Source: Kalmanozyma brasiliensis GHG001 (lineage: Eukaryota; Basidiomycota; Ustilaginomycetes; Ustilaginales). From it: DNA of 64,000 nt. The stretch lies in NCBI RefSeq assembly GCF_000497045.1, contig NW_015961960.1, positions 2,853 through 66,852 on the forward strand. Reading direction: 5' to 3'. Below the pieces are notes generated by a model. That model did no database searches. It had not been told where the DNA came from and was given only the letters and a program-made list of their open reading frames with translations. Below are positions 18,982-28,353 of this stretch, in pieces. The translations under genes were made by a program, and so were the position numbers. Each line of letters begins with the position of its first letter. Position 1 is the first letter of the stretch.

Positions 18982-20487
18982 ATGCCACGAATCCCGTACA
19001 GATACCCTGCGGCCGGCGTGGATCCTATCGCCGATGCCATCCGAGAAAGACGGGGAGCTCGAGGACTCACCCCGCTCGACGGATCCTTGCTCAACGCACC
19101 CGCCATCGCCAATGGCTGGAACACGCTGCTCGGAGCCACCAGGACCAAGAACTCGATCCCGGACGATGTTCGAGAGATGATGATCCTGCGCGTCGCAGCT
19201 CACAACTCGGCCAACTTCGAATGGATCCAACACGCACCGGTCGCGGAACAGGCTGGCTGCACTACCGCACAGCTCGCGGCGGTACGCGACGTCCGCGCAC
19301 CGCTGTCAGCGGCATCCGTCCTGAGCCCGTTGGCGAAGGCGGCACTTGCTCTCGCCGACGACATGACCACCAAGGTGCGGGTGCAAGACTCGACCTTTGC
19401 GTCGCTCAAATCTGCTTTCGCTGACAACGTCAAGGAGCTCGGCGACAAGGGCACGGCGGACGGTTTTGAGGGCGAGGATCTTGTCAACAGGAAGGTGGCA
19501 GAGGCTACGCTCACCGTCGCCGTCTACAACATGGTCTCCCGCTTCCTCGTCGCCATCGACGTCGATGACCGCGCCAACGTGCCTGTCCCCAAGCCCGAGG
19601 GCAGTGAGCACGTCCAAGACCCATCTGAAGTCACGCTGCCCGTCAACGGACCCAGCTCATCGGCAGGACGAGGTCTTGTGCAACTGCCGGATGGGCAACG
19701 GCTCAGCACGCGCGTACACTTTCACAGCATGACCGCCCCGTGGATCGTGCTCATCAACTCGCTCATGACCAACTTGACCATGTGGGACGCCGTCATCCCG
19801 GCTCTCTCCGCACGCTTCAACATCCTCTCGTATGACCAGCGAGGTCACGGCAGCTCCGCCGTCCCTGCCGACCCATGCACCATCGCACAGCTTTCGGTCG
19901 ACGTGGCGTTCCTGCTCGACAGTCTGGCAGTCAAGAAGGCGTATGCCGTCATTGGTGTTTCCCAAGGCGGTGCCACTGCTCTTTCCTTCGCGCTGCGACA
20001 CCCAGACCGATACGAGAGGCTAGTAGCGTGCGACACACAACCCAGCACACCAGCCGCCAACGTCGGTGCATGGGACGAGCGCATCGCACTGGCGAGAAGC
20101 AAGGGCATGGGCGAGCTCGCCGCTGCCACGGTCCCTCGATGGTACGGTCCTGGCTCGCAAGCCAGCGCAGAATGCAGAACGAGAACCGAAGAGATGGTCA
20201 AGACTACGCAGGTGGAAGGCTTCGCAGCGGGTGCACGGGCTCTGCAGAACTACGATCTCGTGAAGGACGGCATCGTCGAAGCCTTCAGCAAAGCGTCGTC
20301 GAGTCGCCATTTGCTCGTTGCTGGCGAGGCAGACGGCAAGCTGCCCGAGACGCTACAGGCGTTCACAACGAAGCTCGCCGAAGCAGGTGCCAAGGCCGAG
20401 TTCGTCAGCATCCCTAACGCCGGACATTTGCCCATGTGCGACAACCCAGACGCCTGGCTCAAGCCAGTTCTCACTTTTCTTGCATGA
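18982..20487 (+). CDS. fused carboxymuconolactone decarboxylase-like / enol-lactone hydrolase-like protein
   Basis: The 501-residue protein joins two domains. Residues about 10-195 are AhpD/carboxymuconolactone-decarboxylase-like, with the typical REMMILRVAAHNSANFEW..H stretch (64-84). Residues about 230-501 form an alpha/beta hydrolase of the 3-oxoadipate enol-lactonase type, with nucleophile elbow GVSQGG (Ser327), a GEADG segment with a likely catalytic Asp451, and NAGHLP with His482. In the 3-oxoadipate pathway these activities decarboxylate a carboxymuconolactone and hydrolyse the enol-lactone. Bacterial PcaL fusions carry the same two activities in the opposite order. The start at 18982 (CAAGATGCCA) is the first ATG in frame; the frame extends upstream only from a TTG. 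There is no targeting signal, so it is probably cytosolic. It is divergent from a ring-cleaving dioxygenase. Confidence 0.88.
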   Translation: MPRIPYRYPAAGVDPIADAIRERRGARGLTPLDGSLLNAPAIANGWNTLLGATRTKNSIPDDVREMMILRVAAHNSANFEWIQHAPVAEQAGCTTAQLAAVRDVRAPLSAASVLSPLAKAALALADDMTTKVRVQDSTFASLKSAFADNVKELGDKGTADGFEGEDLVNRKVAEATLTVAVYNMVSRFLVAIDVDDRANVPVPKPEGSEHVQDPSEVTLPVNGPSSSAGRGLVQLPDGQRLSTRVHFHSMTAPWIVLINSLMTNLTMWDAVIPALSARFNILSYDQRGHGSSAVPADPCTIAQLSVDVAFLLDSLAVKKAYAVIGVSQGGATALSFALRHPDRYERLVACDTQPSTPAANVGAWDERIALARSKGMGELAAATVPRWYGPGSQASAECRTRTEEMVKTTQVEGFAAGARALQNYDLVKDGIVEAFSKASSSRHLLVAGEADGKLPETLQAFTTKLAEAGAKAEFVSIPNAGHLPMCDNPDAWLKPVLTFLA

Positions 20488-20544
20488 TGCAACAGCTTGT
20501 CGATTGTAGCACCTTGATACGGTGAAGCTTGAGTGAGGCGGCGG

Positions 20545-20577
<33 letters not shown>

Positions 20578-21170
20578 GTCCGCCTGCTCCTGTCTTGCAA
20601 TCCCATATAGCCCCCATGCCGTGTTGACTATGTGACGAAATCCCGTCAAAGCAGGGCGCAGTGACGTCCTGGTAGCAGCGAATCCAGGGTGACAGCTGGA
20701 GCAAGCCGTCCACAGACAGCCATTTTCGCAATGTGTCAGATCGTAAGAAGGAAAATTTGTTTTCCTGCAAAAATGAGCCGTTTGAAGAACGTACAGTTTT
20801 GATCGGTAGCTCACGTGATGTGGCCAGCTGGTCAATTCTCAAAGGACGCACGATTCGAATTCAGGGCTGGCAAAAGTACGAATCCGAAATTGAAGCTGCT
20901 CGAGGATTGTAATGATCGGGCACTTTCCCAGAGGAGCAGCAGAAAGGCCAGCCGTGGCTCTGCCAGTTGGAAGACTTCGAGACTGTGAGGTGGTGAGGCT
21001 CTGAGAGAGAGACTGGCTTTGCTGCCGTGGATTTTTCGCAGTGCCAGACTCGCAGCTTCGACGGAGGAACGATCGAGTGCGCTGCCGACACCACCAAGAT
21101 TCGCACTTTGACACTGCTTCGCCTTTCTCCCATCATCCTCAAGGCTCACCACCCATACAGATAGTTCAAG
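20488..21170. other. intergenic with CTG microsatellite; RPL17 promoter
   Basis: This 683-bp region separates the fusion enzyme from the uL22 gene. It contains a (CTG)10 run and the presumed ribosomal-protein promoter. No further gene is recognised. Confidence 0.6.
20547..20577. repeat. (CTG)10 microsatellite
   Basis: Ten CTG triplets occur 60 bp downstream of the fusion-enzyme stop codon, in its likely 3' untranslated region. Confidence 0.95.
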
Positions 21171-22807
21171 ATGGTACGTATTTCGCCTACATACATCGAC
21201 AGACGACGACCAGCAGCAACAGACAGCAAACATCCGACCAGAGCGACAGCAGTAGCAGCATCAGCACCAACAATCGACAGCAACCCACGACATACATGGA
21301 AGCACAGCAGCTTATGGCCAGGACGACGTCCAGATGTATCGGCGAGATCTAGACGTATCAGAAGCTAGGACGGGGGAGTTAGGAGTGATCGTCGATGCCA
21401 GTGCTTCGATGTGTAGGGAGGCACCGAGGATCAAATGGGAATGGCCACAAAACACGGAATCATACAGTCGCGATAGCTTCGTTGGGGCGGACGCACCTTC
21501 CATCTGTTGTCACAGCTTCTTTGGGGGTCAGTGGCAGATCATCGCCCGCAAAGCGGTCAGAACGGATTGAACACCTTGACAACGAAGACGTGCGGTGACG
21601 TTTCCACTTGGGAGGCAGAAGGTGCGTGGTGCTGCCAAGCAATCATCAACGGTCTTCTTCGACCTCGCAGGGTACGCCCGTCGGGCAGGAAGGACGCAAG
21701 GGAGGATAATCAGGCACAGCATCAACGACAACAATTCACCTTCATCCCTCGCTCAGTTTCCATCTGCCATCTTGCTCGCTGGTCGTTGCTGCTGCTTTTC
21801 CACAACACCGCCCATCAGATCCCGTTCTTACCATCCGACCATTCCCCATCTACACAGGTCCGATACGCATTCGACGACTCCAAGCTGGCGGAGAAGACCG
21901 CCAAGTCGCGCGGCGAGTACCTGCGTGTTCACTTCAAGAACACGCGCGAGACCGCCGCCGCCGTCAACGGCCTGAAGCTCCAGACCGCCTACAAGTACCT
22001 CGGCAACGTCGTGGAGAAGAAGCAGTGCATCCCCTTCCGCCGCTTCAACGGCGGTGTTGGCCGCACCCAGCAGGCTAAGGAGTTCAAGACCACTCAGGGT
22101 AAGTTTCGATTTGCGCAAAGGTGTCAGGGCATGTCAGAAGGAACAGATGGAAAGCATGCATTCGGGGACATCCGGCAGAAGAGTGATACGACGAACGGGC
22201 CCGGACTTCGTACGCGAGATCAGGGTCACGCTGGATCAACGTCGAAGAAAAGCAGGGTTCAGCACGGCGCTTAAGCAGGTCCGCACGATCGACAGCCATG
22301 ATGGACCGGCGCATCTACTCAGCGTCTACTGCAGTGCCCGTTGCAATTCCATCGGGCCAGCATCAATCACCACAAGCGAATGCCAGGCTTGCATCCGACA
22401 AAGACATGCCCAGCAACTCTCACATCACCATTTCCCACACGGACTCTCGCTGACCCTTTTGCCCTTCCCTCTTTCCCAATCCACCAGGTCGATGGCCCGT
22501 CAAGTCGGTCAAGTTTCTCCTTGCTCTCCTTAAGAACGCCGAGTCGAACGCTGAGGCCAAGGGTCTTGACACTGAGGAGCTCGTGATCCGCAACATCTCG
22601 ATCCAGCAGGCGCCCAAGACGCGTCGTCGCACGTTCCGTGCTCACGGTCGTATCAACCCTTACGAGGGTCACCCCATCCACGCCGAGATCCTGCTCTCGG
22701 AGCCCGCTGCGCAGGTGCCCAAGGCCGAGTCGACCGAGGTCGTTCGCCTCAACAAGCGCCAGCTCGCTGCTAAGCGCGTCGGCGCCGCCCGCGCCATCAA
22801 GGCCTAA
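21171..22807 (+). CDS. RPL17: large-subunit ribosomal protein uL22 (L17)
   Basis: uL22 lines the nascent-peptide exit tunnel of the 60S subunit. The exons are 21171-21173, 21858-22098 and 22488-22807, giving 187 residues. The first coding exon is just the ATG, followed directly by GTACGT. Exon 2 begins [19 protein letters not shown], which is the family N-terminus. The second intron (22099-22487, GTAAGT..CACCAG) splits the Gly codon of the [12 protein letters not shown] motif. The third exon contains [14 protein letters not shown] and the Arg/Ala-rich C-terminus. The introns (684 and 389 bp) are far longer than the 70-98 bp introns elsewhere in the window, as is common for regulated or RNA-hosting ribosomal-protein genes. 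I could not identify a convincing box C/D snoRNA in either. Confidence 0.96.
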
Positions 22808-23188
22808 ACGTGCCCCCGATTCCATTGCATCTCACCCCGCATCCTATCTTCGTCATCCCGGGGCCGTTGGCTTCGTCAAAATCTCTGCACTCACGCAACC
22901 ACACACACATCCTACCGACATCTGCCTCACTCTCGACGCAATGTCACATGTAAGCTAGTACCATCTCTTCTCGCCCCCCTCACCATGTTGAGAGCGAGAT
23001 AGAAAAAACTTCTCTTCCGATATTTTGTCGTCGTGTGTGCGTGTCTCTGCCCACCAGATGGGAGCTGCAGACGTGGTGAAGCGTTTGTCATTGCTGGGTT
23101 TGCGAGTTTTTCTAGAGTACAACGGGGTCATGCTTGAAAGTGAGTGGAAGCGAGGGTGACGGAGGACAAGAGAAAGGGAATGACGCGC
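22808..23188. other. intergenic between convergent genes
   Basis: This 381-bp interval holds the 3' ends of RPL17 (+) and the poly(A) polymerase gene (-). No coding content was seen. Confidence 0.7.
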
Positions 23189-25132
23189 TCAGTGGTTGGC
23201 AGCGGTGTTGGTGGAAGCGGCGATGGGCTGGTTGCCCGTAGCGAGTGCAAAGTTCTCGATCTCCTTGCTCGCCGTCCCCGGTTGCAGAGGCAGTGTCGGT
23301 GTCGCCGCCGCCGCCGCGCCTGGCACTGTGCGCTGCTTCTTGGTCGGACTTGCCATCTCCGCATCCCCATTGTCCACCGCTGTAACGTTCCCATTCGCCA
23401 CGCCATTCGTCTCCGCATCACCGTTCTTCTTCTTGCCAGACTTGGCACGTTTCCCATTGACCTTGCTCGCAGCAGCCGGTCGTTCGCCTCCATCAAACAC
23501 GTATCCGGGCAGCTGCAACCACTTGATGTGTCGAACCACGATGCCCATCGAGGCCTCATCGTACTGCTCCCACTGCTTGACCTTGCCTGTGAACTCGGCG
23601 GTGGGGTAGCTGATGTCGAGTTTGCGTGCGCCCTCGCCGGGGAGCTTGGGCTCGATGCTCAGCCCGATGTAGAACGTCGTTGTGTAGATCATCCTATGCC
23701 CCTCCTTGCCGTCGGTGACCTTGGCGGCTTCCTCGGCGGCGGCAGCCTTCGCCTCCTCCGTCTCCGGCAATGCTGCCACCTTCTGTGTTCGCTGCGCTAC
23801 TTCATCCGGAATATCGCCCGTGGCAACCAGCCGAACCTCGTGATCGTTATGACACTCGCTCACCTGATCGAACCCCTTGATGAACGGATGCGCGCACATG
23901 ATCGTCGGCACCAGCTCGAGCTTCATCACCAACTGTCGGATCTTACTCTCCACCGTACCGTGCCATTTCAACTGCAAATCCGCCGATCCTGAACTCGCGA
24001 TCACCTGGAGATAGTACTTGTACTTGAAGAAGAAGTCGTGTTTGGCAAAGAGCTCGGACCAGTCGGTCTTACCGATGATGACGCGATCGACGACTTCGGC
24101 AGCGCGCTTGAATTCGGATGTCATGACCATCTGCGTTGACTGGCTGACGTTGTGTGTCGAGCACATGCCGGGGTAGGCAGGCGTGATGATGGGCATGCGG
24201 TGGAGTCGGTCGCTCGGATACAGCTTGGGGTTCCAGACGCGCACCGAGAGGGGACCGTCTTCGATCTGCGTGAGCAGCACCGGTTGCGGCCACTTCCACT
24301 GGTAGAGGATGATGAAGAAGCGCGAGACGATGGCGCCCGCTGCCTCATTCGGGTAGAGCTGGCAGATGCGCGCAGTCAACATGGCCCACGCAACACCACC
24401 GAGGAAGCCCATGACGTTCGAATAGATCGCCCGACGCTGTGCCCACAGCTTGATGCAGCGCAGCGCCATGCGGAAGACGTGGATGTTGGGCACCAGGCGC
24501 AGGATGCCGTCCGTGACACGAGAACCACCCAAACTTCGAACGTCGCGCTCGTCAAGATTGCGCAGTAGATTGTCGTCTTCGAGCGAAAGATTGTCCTCTA
24601 CCCTCGGTAGCGCCAGTCGAGCAAAGGTAAAGTCGATATCCACGTTCATGAATTTGGCTGCAATGAGCGGGACATGCGCCGTAGGAACGCCTGCCACTTC
24701 CGTTACCTCCTCGCGATCCTTGAGCATGCCTTCAAACACGGTGAAGAAGTCTTCTCGCTGCACATGCTTGGGCACGACGCAGAGCGTATCGATATCCGAA
24801 CCTGGTCCATGCACGCCGAGACGGTAGGAGCCAAAGGTGAAGATCTTTCCGCCTGCTGCGCGGGCCAGCGACTCCGACATGCCGTTGGCTATTGCGACGC
24901 GGTAGACAAAGTCCTTGACCATGGCGTCGAGTTTTCCCAAGATGACCTCGCGGACCTTGCTCTCCTCGTCGGTCTCAAAGACGCCCTGCTTCTCGAGCTC
25001 GGCGACGAGCGTCTTGGTCACCTCAATCTCTCTTGGTGTGGGGCCGTTGGTGGCAATAGGAGGAGTGACACCGAGCGACCTCGTTGGTCCGCCGCCGAGC
25101 GCTGGCTCTACTGCTGATGCTGAGGTCGGCAT
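23189..25132 (-). CDS. PAP1: nuclear poly(A) polymerase
   Basis: This enzyme adds the poly(A) tail to cleaved pre-mRNA 3' ends. The 647-residue protein has the nucleotidyltransferase motif FGSYRLGVHGPGSDID (100-115, metal-binding Asp113 and Asp115), with the third acidic position in VDIDF (164-168). The central domain and the RNA-binding domain (about 365-540) follow in canonical order. The C-terminal tail is low-complexity and contains a Lys-rich stretch (KRAKSGKKK) suitable as a nuclear localisation signal. The ATG at 25132 is used because the codon opening the longer frame is GTG. The length is similar to other fungal PAPs, with no intron. Confidence 0.95.
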   Translation of the reverse strand: MPTSASAVEPALGGGPTRSLGVTPPIATNGPTPREIEVTKTLVAELEKQGVFETDEESKVREVILGKLDAMVKDFVYRVAIANGMSESLARAAGGKIFTFGSYRLGVHGPGSDIDTLCVVPKHVQREDFFTVFEGMLKDREEVTEVAGVPTAHVPLIAAKFMNVDIDFTFARLALPRVEDNLSLEDDNLLRNLDERDVRSLGGSRVTDGILRLVPNIHVFRMALRCIKLWAQRRAIYSNVMGFLGGVAWAMLTARICQLYPNEAAGAIVSRFFIILYQWKWPQPVLLTQIEDGPLSVRVWNPKLYPSDRLHRMPIITPAYPGMCSTHNVSQSTQMVMTSEFKRAAEVVDRVIIGKTDWSELFAKHDFFFKYKYYLQVIASSGSADLQLKWHGTVESKIRQLVMKLELVPTIMCAHPFIKGFDQVSECHNDHEVRLVATGDIPDEVAQRTQKVAALPETEEAKAAAAEEAAKVTDGKEGHRMIYTTTFYIGLSIEPKLPGEGARKLDISYPTAEFTGKVKQWEQYDEASMGIVVRHIKWLQLPGYVFDGGERPAAASKVNGKRAKSGKKKNGDAETNGVANGNVTAVDNGDAEMASPTKKQRTVPGAAAAATPTLPLQPGTASKEIENFALATGNQPIAASTNTAANH

Positions 25133-25712
25133 TCTGACGTTTGAAGTGCTGCGGGATGCTAGATCCACCTGTGTGGGAGTGTTTGGATGTGATCAGGAGA
25201 CAGCGGTCGCTGACGACAGAGGCGGGATATGGAGGGCAGCTTGAGCGCTGCAGGAGGCCAAGGAGCGGGAGCGGGCGGTATGTGATGGTCTGGGAGAAGG
25301 ATGCGATGAATGCTGGCTGAGGCGGATCCTTGAGAAGAAACGGTCCGAGCGCGAGTTTCTGGGCTTCCGATGATTCTCGCAGCTTCTGGCCTAGCGGGTG
25401 TGAGTCGAGTCCTTGACGATGAGAGGGCTGCAGCCGTGATCAGCAAGTTGGTGACGATACTGAGAGAGAACGGAACGAGCGACGAGATGTGGTTCGGAAG
25501 CAAGCCGTGATGAAGCGTGGGAAGCAACAAAGACGGACAACTCCGTCAAAAGTGGAGAATTTGGCGGAAGGCCCGCCCGCTCGCCCACACACGCGCTTGG
25601 CGCTCTCTTTCTTCAAGATCACACTTTTATGCCACAGCAGACCCTGTATGCAGCTCGATCTCTTCTTGACGCTCGTTCATTGCGGCAACTATGCGTGTTT
25701 CCACGATGCCTG
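25133..25712. other. intergenic between two minus-strand genes
   Basis: This 580-bp region holds the promoter of the poly(A) polymerase gene and the 3' region of the DNA methyltransferase gene. No gene is recognised. Confidence 0.6.
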
Positions 25713-28131
25713 TCATTCATCGTCAATTGTGATCGGCGACTGAGAAGGCTGCCGACTGGCTCGCTCGGCGTCTTTGAGCCTCGCAGCCGTGATCGACTCG
25801 CCGAGCGCCACGGCGAGCGGCACCGGCACTGCATTGCCGATCTGTCGATAGGCAGACTTGAGGTTCGCGTCGGTGGCAAACTCGATCCAGTCCGGGAAGC
25901 CTTGCGCTCGAGCACACTCTCTTACCGTGAACAGTCGGCGCTGGGTCGGGTGGATCATGCTGCCTTTGGCCGACGCGTCGGTGAGGAGCACCTTGAAGTA
26001 GCGGTCGCCATCGATGCGTTCGTACTTGAAGTAAGAGTCCTGCCAACGATTGAGCTGTGGAATGGCAAAAGGCAGGCAGTCAGTAAGTAGTCTATCGCGT
26101 GACCTTGATTGCGACAATGCTCACCTGGAGAGGGCCGAGCAGCGCGGGCTTGTTGACCTCCGGCTGGCTCCATGAGTCGTAGTCGGCTCCAGGACGCAAG
26201 GCGACGTTGACCACCTGTTCCACATCCGTGGCGCTTGGACCGGATGTCTGATGTTGCGACACTGCTCTAGTCATCTGCCCTGCAAAGACACGCATGCGCT
26301 CTTGAAACGAGTTCGACGGTCGCTTGCGGTACTGCGCAGCGACAAAGCCGGTTGCTGATCCGGAGCTGACTTCGAGCTGCGGAATGTCCTGCTGTTGACG
26401 TGCCTGCTCGATCTGATCCGGTCCGGCGTAGATGAGGTGCGGGTCCTTCCAGTCAAAGGCTGGCAGGTCGTCGATCGCATCTAGGACGGTCACTGTCGGA
26501 AGCAACGCAGCTGTGTCAGGTCGTTCTGCTGCATGAGACGTGCCGTGACCATCCGTCCAGGTGAAAGATGTTGCGGCCTTGCCGAGGAAGTGATACGTGG
26601 GTTTCGGCAGCGATGGCAAGGTCACATCAGCTCTCGCGGCGAGTAGCACAAATCTGCCTCGAGATTGCGGACATCCAAAGGCTCCAGACTGGACAAAGCC
26701 GCACGTGGCAGCATACCCGAGGTCCAGCAGACACTTTATCACGAGCTTGACCATCCCTTGCTCGCGACCGCCAAGCTTCGACGCGGTGAATCCTTCGACG
26801 TTCTCGAGGATCAGGTACTTAGGTTTTAGGAACTCGACCCAACCGAGTACCGTGCAGACAAGCAGGTTTCTCGGGTCATCTTCGGCGGCTTTTCGGGTAG
26901 CCATCTTGTTCTTGCGGCTGAAGCCTTGGCAAGGTGGGCCAGCCGCAATCAAATCGACGTCGCCACGACGGGGCAGTTCGAGACCATCCTTAGCACGTCG
27001 ACCGGAAACAGCACGGTGGAGAGCGTCACCAGCGTCGCAGCAGTACGTCGTTGCGCCCGGATGATGACCCTTGAAGGTTTTGACCGAGTCGGTGTCGGCA
27101 TCGATGGCGAATGTGGTCTCGCAGGCGCCCGACAGGCCGAGGCCGACACTGAGACCGCCGGCGCCGCACATCAACTCCATACTGCGAAGGACTTCCAAGT
27201 TGCGTCGGATCTTTCGACGTTGCATCTGAGCAGGTGTGCAGGTTTCGCACTCGGCTCGAAGCAGGTGAGCGTTCTCTTTGCTGACGTAGAACCCTTCCGT
27301 GGTCCAAGAGGTGCTGGAAGGAGGAAGCGAAACGCGGCAGGTGGCGACAGGCTTGAAGGTGGCCGTGTCGATCCGCGCCAGCTCCTTCGAGGGTACCAAG
27401 AGGCGCTCATCCTTGAATTTGGGCAATGCCTGACGATGCAGGTATCGAACGAGCACCTGTTGATTGCGAATCCTGTGGACCTGCGCGACGTCCAGGAGAG
27501 GACCGTTGTCGCGAGGCTCCAGCAAGACAAAGTCGCCCTCGTGGTAAACAATTTCATGCGCGGCGACCGCTTCTTGCGTGGTCCATTCCTTCAGCCCGAT
27601 GAAGGCGGGTCTCTTGTCGTCCCATGCGTAGCGAAGTGCGACGCTGTTCGGATCGATCTTGGCGATGATGGAAGGCAGCTCGGTGGTGACGGTCTCGTTG
27701 GTCGCAAACACCTCATTGGCGGCCAGGACATCGTGCAGCATATTATCGATGCTGAGGGACAGTCGCGTTCCGGAGACAGTCTGTCCCTTGACGGCGTGGA
27801 CCAGCATCAGCTGGTTCGACGGATCCAGCTCGATCACGACGACGTCTCCGCTTTTGATGGTAGCGAGCGATTCGGGCGAGATTGCGACGCGTCTCATTGT
27901 AGGTGAGACAGGCTTGTTGTCTTGCTGAGCGAGGAAAGCTTTCAGCGCTGTTGCAGCCCCGTTGTCGCCTATGAGCTCGCATGATGACAAGGACGCGGCT
28001 GTAGGTCGAGTCCGAGTGTTGGCATCGACAACCTCGTAGCCGCTGCGTAAACCAAAGTCGGAGGAGAGCACCTTGGCGACGGTGTGCGTGGTCTTGATGA
28101 GCTCTCGCTGGGCTGTCTTTGGTCCTGCCAT
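25713..28131 (-). CDS. C5-cytosine DNA methyltransferase, DNMT1/DIM-2-like, with BAH domain
   Basis: This is a predicted nuclear enzyme transferring methyl groups from SAM to cytosine C5. The exons are 26125-28131 and 25713-26054, giving 782 residues; the intron is 26055-26124 (70 bp, GTGAGC..CACAG). A BAH-like region lies near 195-290. The catalytic domain shows motif I (MELMCGAGGLSVGLGLSG, 318-335), motif IV GPPCQGF with Cys401, motif VI ENV (443-445), motif VIII QSRGR (489-493), motif IX RLFTVRECARAQGFPD (709-724) and motif X QIGNAVP (740-746). All key residues are present, so it should be active. It is short for DNMT1 and has no SNF2 part, unlike DNMT5. An upstream in-frame ATG at 28239 would add 36 residues; the ATG at 28131 (CATCATGG) has the better context and was preferred. 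Confidence 0.93.
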
Positions 28132-28353
28132 GATGTAGAAACTCTGGTGGGCAATGTCGAGCGATGAGATGGTGGCGAAAGAGATGAGCCACGCTGAACA
28201 AAGCAACGTCGACACTCGTACACCGTCTGCGCGTGGCATCGAGTCTCAGACCGTACACAGAACACACAGGCGCACAGTCACAAGCCTCAATGCTTTGTGC
28301 GGACCGGAGATAGGTTTGAATGCGATTGAACATCCTTGACGTACATGACATGT

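Noticed and set aside
20547..20577. (CTG)10 as a coding polyglutamine or polyalanine tract
   Set aside because: It lies downstream of the stop codon of the fusion enzyme and in no credible coding frame.
21174..22487. box C/D snoRNA inside RPL17 introns
   Set aside because: Looked for RTGATGA followed by CTGA with terminal complementarity; none was convincing by eye.
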